DNA from: Dethiobacter sp.
Lineage (GTDB): Bacteria; Bacillota; Dethiobacteria; Dethiobacterales; Dethiobacteraceae
Assembly: GCA_020725465.1 (NCBI GenBank)
Contig: DYEY01000055.1
Location: 1 to 40,642, forward strand
Length of the DNA: 40,642 nt
Direction of reading: 5' to 3'
Shown here one piece after another: positions 34,474 through 40,642 of the stretch. The number at the start of each line of letters is the position of its first letter. Position 1 is the stretch's first letter. The position numbers were made by a program, and so were the translations under genes. The notes below the pieces were generated by a model that worked only from the letters and a program-made list of their open reading frames with translations, searched no databases and was not told the origin of the DNA.

Positions 34474-35520
34474 CTATATAAACACTTGCTGCAGGAACAC
34501 GTTTTGCAGAATAAGCAGTGACAGGTAGGAGAAAGCCAGTGCCGCCACCGGGGTGGCCACCCACCCCAGACCGATTTTAAATAGCAACCGGAAATTTATG
34601 TTCCTGCCCCCCTTGGCCAGGCCCACCCCCAGGACGGCCCCCACCACCGCCTGTGACTGGGAAACGGGGACCAGCGGCAGGGTCGGAAGTCCGATGGAAA
34701 CCAGAAAAGCCTGCAGGTGCTCCGAGGCAAACAGGAACAGCACAGCAGAGGCAGACAGCACCACCACGAAAGCGGTAACAGGAGAAAGGCGGTAGATACC
34801 GGAGCCCACCGTCATCATGACCTGCCGGGAATAGGTGATTACGCCGGCGGCTATGGCCAGGCTCCCCAGCAAAAACAGCTGCTGGACACTGGTTACGGTC
34901 AGGCCGGCAATACTTAAATCCGGAAACGGAGTAGAGCGGACAAACACCCCCACCACATTTGCTATGTTGTTGGCGCCCAGGCTGTATGAGCCGAAAGCCC
35001 CGGCCAGGATAAGCGCCGTGCGGGTGTACTTGTCAAGCATGAGGATATGGATGCAGGCATTTTCAACACAGACCTTTACCAGGCGGTAAAATCCCACCGC
35101 AATCAGGGCGGCCAGCACCGGACAGAACACCCAGGTACCCATTATCCTGTAAAACGTGCCAAAATCGGTAGGGTTACCAGAGAACAGGTTCCAGCCGATA
35201 ATGGCGCCCACTATGGCCTGCGATGTTGATACAGGCAGGCACATCCTGGTCAACAGCATAACAGTGAGGGCTGCGGAAAAAGAAACGGCAAAAGCGCCGG
35301 GCAGGGTATTCACTCCCCCCAACCTGCCCAGGGTGTGGGAGGGTCCCGCCCCGCTGATCAGCGCTCCCAGCACCACAAATACGCTGCAGACCAGGGCGGC
35401 TGTTTTGAACTTAACCATCCTGGTGCCCACCGCCGTGCCAAAAATATTGGCAGCGTCATTGGCCCCCAGGGACCAGCCCATGAAAAGCCCGCTGGACAGA
35501 AATATCAGTGTGGAAAACAT
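34474..35520 (-). CDS. Inorganic phosphate transporter, PiT family
   Basis: 348 residues with about ten membrane segments. The two PiT signature repeats are present: SLGANDAANIFGTAVGTRMV near the start and YSLGANNIANVVGVFV in the second half, as well as PVSTSQAIVGAIIGWNL and PVSQSQAVVGAVLGVGL. It imports phosphate (usually as metal-phosphate) with a proton or sodium gradient. It lies 44 bases after the DUF47 gene, the usual partner of PiT, and ends at a terminator. GGGGAG precedes the ATG. Confidence 0.95.
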   Translation of the reverse strand: MFSTLIFLSSGLFMGWSLGANDAANIFGTAVGTRMVKFKTAALVCSVFVVLGALISGAGPSHTLGRLGGVNTLPGAFAVSFSAALTVMLLTRMCLPVSTSQAIVGAIIGWNLFSGNPTDFGTFYRIMGTWVFCPVLAALIAVGFYRLVKVCVENACIHILMLDKYTRTALILAGAFGSYSLGANNIANVVGVFVRSTPFPDLSIAGLTVTSVQQLFLLGSLAIAAGVITYSRQVMMTVGSGIYRLSPVTAFVVVLSASAVLFLFASEHLQAFLVSIGLPTLPLVPVSQSQAVVGAVLGVGLAKGGRNINFRLLFKIGLGWVATPVAALAFSYLSLLILQNVFLQQVFI

Positions 35521-35564
35521 TTTAACAACACTCCCCGGGTTTCGCCTCAGCGGTAACTATTAAG

Positions 35565-36218
35565 TTAAATTCTTCTTTTCACGTTGTAAATAAGCAGGTT
35601 TTTGGCCACATCTTCGGCTTTGTCGGAAAGCAGGGATATCTTTTCGACAAAATACCTGATATGCAGCTTGGAGCAGAGCCTTGGAATTTCCGCTGAGTCA
35701 AAAACTGCCCGCTTAATGCTCTCTTCCAGCCGGTCGGCCTCTTTTTCATGGCAATAAACCTTACTTACGTGTTCTTCGAGAGACCTGGCGTTTCTGAAAA
35801 AAGCCCTTACTCCGACCACCAGTTCCTCCACCGCGCGGTAGGAAGCCTCCCCCAGCTCAATGAAGCTTTGTTTCAGAAAATCAGGGATCTGTGGTTTTTC
35901 AATGCTAAGCTGCAGTAATACCTGCTTGGCTGCGTCCACCATGTCGTCCATGGTATCAAGCAGCCGGTAAACATCGCCTCTTGATTCAGGGAGCAGCATG
36001 AAAACATACAGCTTATATTTGACTTTCTTAAGGCATTCGTCAGCAGCCCTCTCTATTTTGGCCACTTCCAGCCGATTGCAGTCAAACCCCTCCATATTCC
36101 CTGTAAAGAAGTCCCGAACCCCCCCGGCAAACAGCAAAGCCGACCTGTCCACGCAGTCCAGGTAGAAACCGATCTCTTCCTGCAGTTCCTTACTCCTGTC
36201 GGGAAATATTTTTCTCAC
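35565..36218 (-). CDS. PhoU-like DUF47 protein, partner of the PiT transporter
   Basis: 217 residues, all helical, of the TIGR00153/DUF47 family: FPDRSKELQEEIGFYLDCVDRSALLFAGGVRDFF at the start, VYRLLDTMDDMVDAAKQVL in the middle and VYCHEKEADRLEESIKRAVFDS towards the end. These carry the paired acidic residues (Glu/Asp-x3-Asp type) that bind metals in PhoU-like bundles. It is thought to regulate PiT activity. The start is GTG at 36218 behind GGAGGGGGTG. A TATAAT (-10-like) on the minus strand at 36314-36319 and a highly structured leader precede it. Confidence 0.93.
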   Translation of the reverse strand: MRKIFPDRSKELQEEIGFYLDCVDRSALLFAGGVRDFFTGNMEGFDCNRLEVAKIERAADECLKKVKYKLYVFMLLPESRGDVYRLLDTMDDMVDAAKQVLLQLSIEKPQIPDFLKQSFIELGEASYRAVEELVVGVRAFFRNARSLEEHVSKVYCHEKEADRLEESIKRAVFDSAEIPRLCSKLHIRYFVEKISLLSDKAEDVAKNLLIYNVKRRI

Positions 36219-36240
36219 CGGCAGACACCCCCTCCACCTG

Positions 36241-36302
36241 CGGGCCGGTCCGGCACCGGTGCCAGGCGGGATCCCCGCCTGCTGCCGCCGGCACCCGGCC
36301 CG
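36241..36302 (-). other. GC-rich, strongly foldable leader before the DUF47-PiT operon
   Basis: Nested symmetry: outer arms CGGGCCGG and CCGGCCCG (36241-36248, 36295-36302), inner arms CAGGCGGG and CCCGCCTG around ATC (36263-36281), and the palindrome GGCACCGGTGCC at 36252-36263. It sits between a TATAAT at 36314-36319 and the GTG start, so it should be transcribed. It matches no riboswitch I know. Confidence 0.55.
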
Positions 36303-36420
36303 TGCTTACATATATTATATATCGACAATTAAGGTAAAGACATTACATCTTTGCTGTTAATATATAGAAAACCACCAGGCATGCCAATCCCGCTTATTGT
36401 ACTTTTTGCCTGTTTTATTA

Positions 36421-36449
36421 TTGTTTTTAACAGGAAAATAGGGTAGAAT
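36421..36449 (+). promoter_or_regulatory. Sigma-A promoter of the aminotransferase-reductase gene
   Basis: TTGTTT at 36421-36426, 17-base spacer, TAGAAT at 36444-36449. The start codon is 51 bases downstream of the -10, leaving room for the palindrome at 36462-36479. Confidence 0.65.
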
Positions 36450-36461
36450 ATACTCAGTTAG

Positions 36462-36479
36462 GTGCACATAAATGTGCAC
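36462..36479. promoter_or_regulatory. Palindromic operator before the aminotransferase-reductase gene
   Basis: Perfect eight-base arms GTGCACAT and ATGTGCAC around AA. It begins 12 bases after the -10 box and ends 21 bases before the ATG, where a bound repressor would block transcription. Confidence 0.7.
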
Positions 36480-36500
36480 AAAGTCGGGAGGTCTTGGCAA

Positions 36501-39134
36501 ATGCACCCATATATCCAATACGTGAACCCGCACCTTGGCCGGCTGCTCAGCAACCTGAAGCTGGACAAAAGCTTTCTTACCGGAAACGGCTGCTACCTGT
36601 ATGACAGTGACGGCAACCGTTACCTGGATTGCATCGCCGCCTACGGCGCCCTGCCTTTCGGGCACAACCCACCGGAGATCTGGGACGCCATCAATAGGTT
36701 TCAGCTGTCCCGGGAGCCTGGTTTTGTTCAGCCTTCCGCGCTCAACGCCGCCGGGGAACTGGCCAAAAGGCTGGTGGAGCTGGCACCCACCGGACTTGAA
36801 TGTGTCACCTTTGCCAACAGCGGCGCCGAAGCGGTGGAAGCAGCCATCAAGCTCTGCCGCTCTGCCACCGGCAGGAAAGGGGTTCTTTCAACCCTGAACA
36901 GCTTCCACGGCAAAACCATGGGCGCCCTTTCCGCCACCGGCAACGACAGGTACCAGAAATATTTTGACCTTCCCTTTGAAGGCTTCAGTTATGTACCCTT
37001 TGGTGACCTGGAAGCACTGGCGGCGGAACTGTCAGGCCGGCCGGACTATTACGCCGCCTTCATCGTTGAGCCCATCCAGGGTGAAGGCGGTATCGTGGTG
37101 CCCCCCCGCGGTTACCTGGCCGGTGCGAGAGAAATCTGCAGCCGGTATGGAGTGCTCCTGATATTTGACGAAGTACAGACGGGTCTTGGCCGGACCGGGA
37201 CTTTGTTCGCCTGCGAAAGCGAAGGTGTCTCTCCTGATGTTATGGTGTTGGCCAAAGCTTTGGGTGGAGGCCTGATGCCCATCGGCGCTTGCCTTAGCAC
37301 CGCCGGAGCGTTTAACAAAGATTTCGCCACCAAGCACTCCTCCACCTTTGCCGGTAGCTCCCTGGCCTGCCGGGTGGGACTGCGGGTCCTTGAAATGCTT
37401 ACAGACCCGGAGCGGTCGATCCTGGACCACATTAACGAAACAGGCCGGGCCCTGAAAGAAGGCCTGGAGGAACTCCGGGCCGGGTATCCCCACATCGTCA
37501 GGGCTATCCGGGGACGGGGGCTGATGCTGGGTATCGAGTTCGGCCTGGACCGGGATACCTTCCCCGGCAGCCTGCTTGGCATCATGGCTGAACAGGAACT
37601 GCTGACCCCGGTTATCTCCGCTTACCTGTTAAACCGGGAGAAACTGCGGGTGGCTCCCACCTTAAACGGCAGCAGCGTCATCCGGATTGAACCGCCCCTC
37701 AACATTACCAGGGAGCAGTGCGAGGAAGCCGTTGCCGGTGTGGGCCGGATGCTTTCAGTCTTAAACGAAGGCAATACCGCCAAACTGTTATCCTTTTTGG
37801 TTGGCAACGACACCGGGCGTACGTACTCCGTGTTCATCCCCCGCTCCGCCAACAAAATCTCCCCCTCCGGCGATGAAGGCCGGTTCGCTTTCCTGGTGCA
37901 CCCCCTGGATGTGCAGAATTATCCTCAGTTTGACGAAAGCCTGTACGATTTCAGCGAAAATGAACTGGGTGAGCTTATCGACAAGTGGAACGACCTGATC
38001 GATCCTTTTCTGATTTCCAGGGCAATGATTACCGCCAAAAGCGGCAGGAAAGCCTACGGTGAATTTATCGCCGTGCCAAGAACCACCGAAGAGCTGGTGG
38101 CCATGCCCAAAGCACAGGCACTGCAGGAGCTAAAAGCGGCCATTAGGCTGGCCAAAGAACGGGGCGCCCGCATTGTGGGCCTTGGTGCCTATACCTCGGT
38201 GATTTCCATGGGCGGGTTATACGTCAAAGACGAGGGCGTCCCTGTCACCACCGGCAACAGCTACACGGTGGTGGCCGCCATTGACGCCGTCAATACCGCC
38301 ATGGAGAAACTGAACATACCGGCGGCCCAGGCCACGGCGGCGGTAATCGGCGCCACCGGCGCCATCGGCAAAGGGCTTTCCATGCTGCTCTCGGAAAACG
38401 TCTCCGGCTTAATTTTAATCGGTAATCCCAACAACAAAGATTCCAGTATAGGGCGCATGCAAAATATCGCCGCTGAAATCTGCCGTTACCTGGCCTCTCT
38501 CATTGCAAGCAACTACAGTTTTACCCCCGGCAGTATCGGCCACCAGCTGGCCGCCTGCAAAGACCTGCCCGCTGCCGGCGCGCCGCTTGGCGATTTTGTG
38601 GAGTTCGTCCGGGGCAGTGGGCGCAAAAACCGCCTGATCAGTGTTTCCACATCCATTAATGATGTCCTGCCCAGGGCCGACGTGGTTATCAGCGCCACCA
38701 GCACCATGGGCAAGCTGATCCACGCCGGCAACCTGAAACGGGGTGCCGTGGTCTGCGACATCTCCCGTCCCGCCAACGTCAGTGAGGAAGTGGAATCGAT
38801 GCGGCCGGACGTGCTGGTCCTGGATGGCGGCGTCATTGAGGTGCCGGGCCAGCCCGATCTGGGCTGGAACTTCGGCTTTGAAAAGGGCTTGGCCTACGCC
38901 TGTATGGCGGAAACCATGTTGCTCGCCCTGGAGCAGCATTACCACAACTACAGCCTGGGCGCCTCCGGCATCACCATCGAAACCATCCTTAAAACCAGGG
39001 AGTGGGCCAGGAAACACGGCTTCAAGCTGGCCAGCTTCCGCAGCTTCAACCGACCGCTCTCCGAAGAGCGCTGGCAGACAGTCCTTCGCCTGCGCGAGCA
39101 GGACTTCCAGCTCCCCGGCACCGCCAGCAAATAA
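36501..39134 (+). CDS. Class III aminotransferase fused to an acyl-ACP reductase-like domain
   Basis: 877 residues. Residues about 15-425 are a complete class III (ornithine/GABA type) PLP aminotransferase: FANSGAEAVEAAIKL, SFHGKTMGAL, FIVEPIQGEGGI, IFDEVQTGLGRTG and VLAKALGGGLMPIG with the PLP lysine at 252. Residues about 455-870 resemble the cyanobacterial long-chain acyl-ACP reductase: RFAFLVHPLDV, GLGAYTSVISMGG, VTTGNSYTVVAAIDAV, the nucleotide loop AVIGATGAIGKGLSML (617-623) and YACMAETMLLALEQHYHNYS, with Cys801 at the place of the cyanobacterial catalytic Cys (C294, from memory). The likely job is acyl thioester to aldehyde to primary amine (or the reverse, amine breakdown). ATG at 36501 follows GGGAGG. 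It has its own promoter and operator and no obvious partner gene. Confidence 0.9.
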   Translation: MHPYIQYVNPHLGRLLSNLKLDKSFLTGNGCYLYDSDGNRYLDCIAAYGALPFGHNPPEIWDAINRFQLSREPGFVQPSALNAAGELAKRLVELAPTGLECVTFANSGAEAVEAAIKLCRSATGRKGVLSTLNSFHGKTMGALSATGNDRYQKYFDLPFEGFSYVPFGDLEALAAELSGRPDYYAAFIVEPIQGEGGIVVPPRGYLAGAREICSRYGVLLIFDEVQTGLGRTGTLFACESEGVSPDVMVLAKALGGGLMPIGACLSTAGAFNKDFATKHSSTFAGSSLACRVGLRVLEMLTDPERSILDHINETGRALKEGLEELRAGYPHIVRAIRGRGLMLGIEFGLDRDTFPGSLLGIMAEQELLTPVISAYLLNREKLRVAPTLNGSSVIRIEPPLNITREQCEEAVAGVGRMLSVLNEGNTAKLLSFLVGNDTGRTYSVFIPRSANKISPSGDEGRFAFLVHPLDVQNYPQFDESLYDFSENELGELIDKWNDLIDPFLISRAMITAKSGRKAYGEFIAVPRTTEELVAMPKAQALQELKAAIRLAKERGARIVGLGAYTSVISMGGLYVKDEGVPVTTGNSYTVVAAIDAVNTAMEKLNIPAAQATAAVIGATGAIGKGLSMLLSENVSGLILIGNPNNKDSSIGRMQNIAAEICRYLASLIASNYSFTPGSIGHQLAACKDLPAAGAPLGDFVEFVRGSGRKNRLISVSTSINDVLPRADVVISATSTMGKLIHAGNLKRGAVVCDISRPANVSEEVESMRPDVLVLDGGVIEVPGQPDLGWNFGFEKGLAYACMAETMLLALEQHYHNYSLGASGITIETILKTREWARKHGFKLASFRSFNRPLSEERWQTVLRLREQDFQLPGTASK

Positions 39135-39140
39135 CCGCAC

Positions 39141-39170
39141 CCCCCGTGACACGGGGACGGTTCTTTTGTC
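39141..39170 (+). repeat. REP-like palindromic repeat, possibly terminator
   Basis: Begins with CCCCGTG-A-CACGGGG, a near-perfect hairpin, then ACGGTTCTTTTGTC. The string ACACGGGGACGGTTCTTTTG is, from memory, a widespread dispersed repeat in Desulfotomaculum- and Moorella-like genomes, often near REP-associated transposases. Only one copy is in this window. It lies seven bases after the fusion gene stop and may also end its transcript. Confidence 0.5.
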
Positions 39171-39461
39171 ATCAAAAAAAGATATTGCCCGTTTAAGGCC
39201 ACTGGCAGGGTATGTCTGATGCATTTCTTTAGATAAATCAATCGCCACCTGATACTAGCTTACCAGCTTCCCCCGCCGATTCTTGCCACGTGGAGCAACG
39301 CATTCACACCAGAGGAACTCATCTCTCCAGGATGGGCTCTATCGTGACATCTCCCATTCTATTGTTCATCATACAGGACATCCCTCACATAATGATCAAC
39401 CAAATGCAGAAGCAGCTGCACGGTGGGTGCGTAGTATTTGGCACTGGCATGCAATCTTACA
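39171..39461. other. Stretch without a recognisable gene
   Basis: About 290 bases between the repeat and the toxin gene. Short open frames exist on both strands, but none matches a family I know or has a ribosome site. Its looser base composition compared with flanking genes suggests decayed or inserted DNA, perhaps linked to the repeat at its left. Confidence 0.35.
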
Positions 39462-39890
39462 TCAACTTAAAATTGTTCTTACCACATCCTGATACGCGGT
39501 TCCCTGAACTGAATCAAACAGCTTCATATCCGCAGTGACAAGTTTGGCCTCCGTAGCCACCGCCAAAGCCAGATACAGGCCGTCATACACCGTAATATTA
39601 CAAGCGGCAGCTATTTCCAGGGCACCCGGCACCAGGACCTGGTTTTCAACCACCTGTACCGGTAAGTTCTCTGCGATGGCCCGTACAATGGCCCGCACTT
39701 CAGCCAGCGAAAGTTCTTTACTACGATACTTCCGCCACAGGACATCGGCCATTTCCACCCGGATCAGGTCCGGCGCCACCAGCTTTGCTTTCCCCTCCCC
39801 AGCGGCATAGAGCCACTTAACGGCAGATTGGGAATCAGCCTCCGGCACATACCACTTCAGCACAACACTGGCATCCACCACCCAGCGCAT
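39462..39890 (-). CDS. vapC: PIN-domain toxin, VapC type
   Basis: 142 residues, one PIN domain, an Mg-dependent RNase toxin. The acidic residues are visible: VVDASVVLKWY (first Asp), PDLIRVEMADVLWR (Glu), ITVYDGLYLALAVATEAKLVTADMKLFD (Asp pair). The ATG overlaps the stop of the antitoxin gene (TAATG at 39890), the standard toxin-after-antitoxin arrangement. Being a FitB/VapC-like protein, its RNA target (commonly tRNA or rRNA) is unknown. Confidence 0.9.
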   Translation of the reverse strand: MRWVVDASVVLKWYVPEADSQSAVKWLYAAGEGKAKLVAPDLIRVEMADVLWRKYRSKELSLAEVRAIVRAIAENLPVQVVENQVLVPGALEIAAACNITVYDGLYLALAVATEAKLVTADMKLFDSVQGTAYQDVVRTILS

Positions 39891-40126
39891 TACCGCTCCC
39901 TGTCCCGGCGTACCAGGTCCGTACTGTCACCGTACTTTCTCCCCTGTGTTTTCAATTTCTCCCTTATACAGTCGGCCAGTTCAACCGCTTTGACCAGGTT
40001 CAGGCCGGCCGCTTCCTCCAGTATGATTAACAGTTCCTGCTGCAGCGACCTTTTGTTCGCCACCGCCCTGGCTTTAAGGCCGACCAGGACATCTTCGGGG
40101 ATATTGCGGACTAACAAATCTTTCAT
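39890..40126 (-). CDS. vapB: VapB/FitA-type antitoxin
   Basis: About 78 residues. The N-terminus KDLLVRNIPEDVLVGLKARA followed by NKRSLQQELLIILEEA is a ribbon-helix-helix of the FitA/Arc-like type; the C-terminal tail should bind the toxin. I chose the ATG at 40126 with GGAGG nine bases before; the open frame to 40186 would run through the operator palindrome. It represses its own promoter by inference, with the palindrome at 40141-40173 as operator. Confidence 0.85.
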   Translation of the reverse strand: MKDLLVRNIPEDVLVGLKARAVANKRSLQQELLIILEEAAGLNLVKAVELADCIREKLKTQGRKYGDSTDLVRRDRER

Positions 40127-40140
40127 CTGATAAAACCTCC

Positions 40141-40173
40141 GGGCCTGTGATATCATTATGATACCACAGGCCC
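40141..40173. promoter_or_regulatory. Operator palindrome of the vapBC pair
   Basis: A 33-base inverted repeat: 16-base arms (GGGCCTGTGATATCAT and its partner ATGATACCACAGGCCC) around one T, with a single mismatch. It lies 15 bases upstream of the antitoxin start and contains TATCAT, a possible -10. Long dyads of this kind are standard operators of RHH antitoxins. Confidence 0.8.
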
Positions 40174-40202
40174 GACTTATCGTCAAACTCCAATCAGCTC
40201 AG

Positions 40203-40547
40203 TTAACAGTTGTCAACCTGGTATTTCTGGCGAAGGTACTTTATCGGCTCCCAGGCAAAAGCGTCCCCCGCTCCCCAGTCCACCTTAATAAACATGCCCT
40301 TGCTGGTTCCGCAGCCCACCGTCTTCACCCGGGTACGCTCCGGCCCCAAGCTCTCCACCAAGACCATCAGCGTGGCCTGGTTGCCCACCCGCATGAAAAA
40401 ATGCTCATACAAAAGCACCGCCACAAATATTCCCTCACCGGCCACGGCATCGGCGCTGACCCGGGTGACATGAGCCATTTTTTCTGCCAGGTAATAATAG
40501 ACCTCCTCGGCGCCCGCCGCCACTTCCACCTCGTAAACTGCAGCCAT
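40203..40547 (-). CDS. Small conserved protein of unknown function (DUF6054-like)
   Basis: About 114 residues, soluble. The start AAVYEVEVAAGAEEVYYYLAEKMAHV and the later LLYEHFFMRVGNQATLMVLVESLG and KVDWGAGDAFAWEPIKYL resemble small clostridial proteins of the DUF6054 type; the match is from memory and not certain. ATG at 40547 sits behind AAAAGGGGATG; the frame is open to 40604. It is the last gene in the window and is co-directional with vapBC but separated by the operator, so not part of that operon. Confidence 0.6.
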   Translation of the reverse strand: MAAVYEVEVAAGAEEVYYYLAEKMAHVTRVSADAVAGEGIFVAVLLYEHFFMRVGNQATLMVLVESLGPERTRVKTVGCGTSKGMFIKVDWGAGDAFAWEPIKYLRQKYQVDNC

Positions 40548-40617
40548 ACCACATCCCCTTTTCTTAAATAGTACTTTCTCGGAAACTCGAAAGCTAGTCT
40601 CCATGCCGCTTTTCGGC

Positions 40618-40642
40618 CTGGAGGCTTTTCATTTTCCTCCAG
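40618..40642 (-). other. Stem-loop at the right edge
   Basis: CTGGAGG and CCTCCAG form a seven-base stem around an 11-base loop at the very end of the window. A second small hairpin (GCCG, loop, CGGC at about 40607-40617) is adjacent. Both lie in the leader of the DUF6054-like gene. I do not recognise a riboswitch class. Confidence 0.4.

Noticed and set aside
38415-39248. 277-codon minus-strand open frame opposite the reductase domain
   Set aside because: It is antisense to a domain with clear family motifs; no ribosome site or family match.
40560-40642. Leader of the last gene considered as a cyclic-di-GMP riboswitch because of an AAAGCCTCC-like string
   Set aside because: The rest of the conserved core is not present and the window ends in the middle of the structure.
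1-40642. Search for CRISPR arrays, tRNA and rRNA genes, insertion sequences and prophage genes
   Set aside because: No regularly spaced direct repeats, no tRNA-like cloverleaf, rRNA signature, transposase or phage gene was recognised by eye.

Overview
The window looks like a chromosomal segment of an anaerobic, low-oxygen Firmicute of the Peptococcaceae/Desulfotomaculales type (Pelotomaculum- or Desulfotomaculum-like). This is an inference from content: a stand-alone nickel CO dehydrogenase, a corrinoid (MetH-activation-like) protein, many acyl-CoA degradation genes, sigma-54 activators of Gram-positive style, strong GGAGG ribosome binding sites, frequent GTG/TTG starts and a moderately GC-rich sequence. 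Most genes lie on the minus strand.

Region 1 (about 0.35-10.5 kb): a seven-gene minus-strand operon, transcribed from about 7.4 kb leftward: AtuA-type protein split in two genes, enoyl-CoA hydratase, a small biotin carrier, biotin carboxylase, acyl-CoA dehydrogenase and carboxyltransferase. It resembles an anaerobic counterpart of the Atu/Liu (acyclic terpene or leucine) acyl-CoA carboxylation pathways. A sigma-54 activator with CBS and PAS sensor domains sits upstream; between them lie an imperfect palindrome, a terminator and a -24/-12 promoter. Both flanks carry debris: a broken enoyl-CoA hydratase and a fragment of a short-chain dehydrogenase.

Region 2 (10.5-20.7 kb): cooS with an apparent +1 frameshift in a run of seven C; a small membrane protein; a diacylglycerol-kinase-like lipid kinase; a secreted RlpA-like protein; a MerR regulator with an acyl-CoA dehydrogenase; a thioesterase with a 3-hydroxyacyl-CoA dehydrogenase; a MetH-activation-like protein with a cysteine cluster; a WYL regulator.

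Region 3 (20.7-29.1 kb): a catabolic and uptake operon: aconitase-family large and small subunits, an isocitrate lyase/PEP mutase-family C-C lyase, a TAXI TRAP binding protein, a fused TRAP permease and a half-size AbrB-type membrane protein. A PrpR-type sigma-54 activator precedes it, with an array of TGAAAC half-sites, a terminator and a near-consensus -24/-12 promoter in between. The set suggests uptake of a carboxylic acid, hydration or isomerisation, and cleavage to smaller acids (pyruvate plus propionate or succinate).

Region 4 (29.1-40.6 kb): RecQ helicase, an unrecognised protein behind a palindrome, an ADP-ribosylglycohydrolase, a DMT-permease remnant, MtnA, a PiT phosphate transporter with its PhoU-like DUF47 partner, then on the plus strand an 877-residue fusion of a class III aminotransferase to a reductase resembling the cyanobacterial long-chain acyl-ACP reductase. 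It has its own promoter and operator palindrome and is the most striking gene here: it could turn an acyl thioester into an amine through an aldehyde. A VapBC-type toxin-antitoxin pair with a 33-base operator and a small protein close the window.
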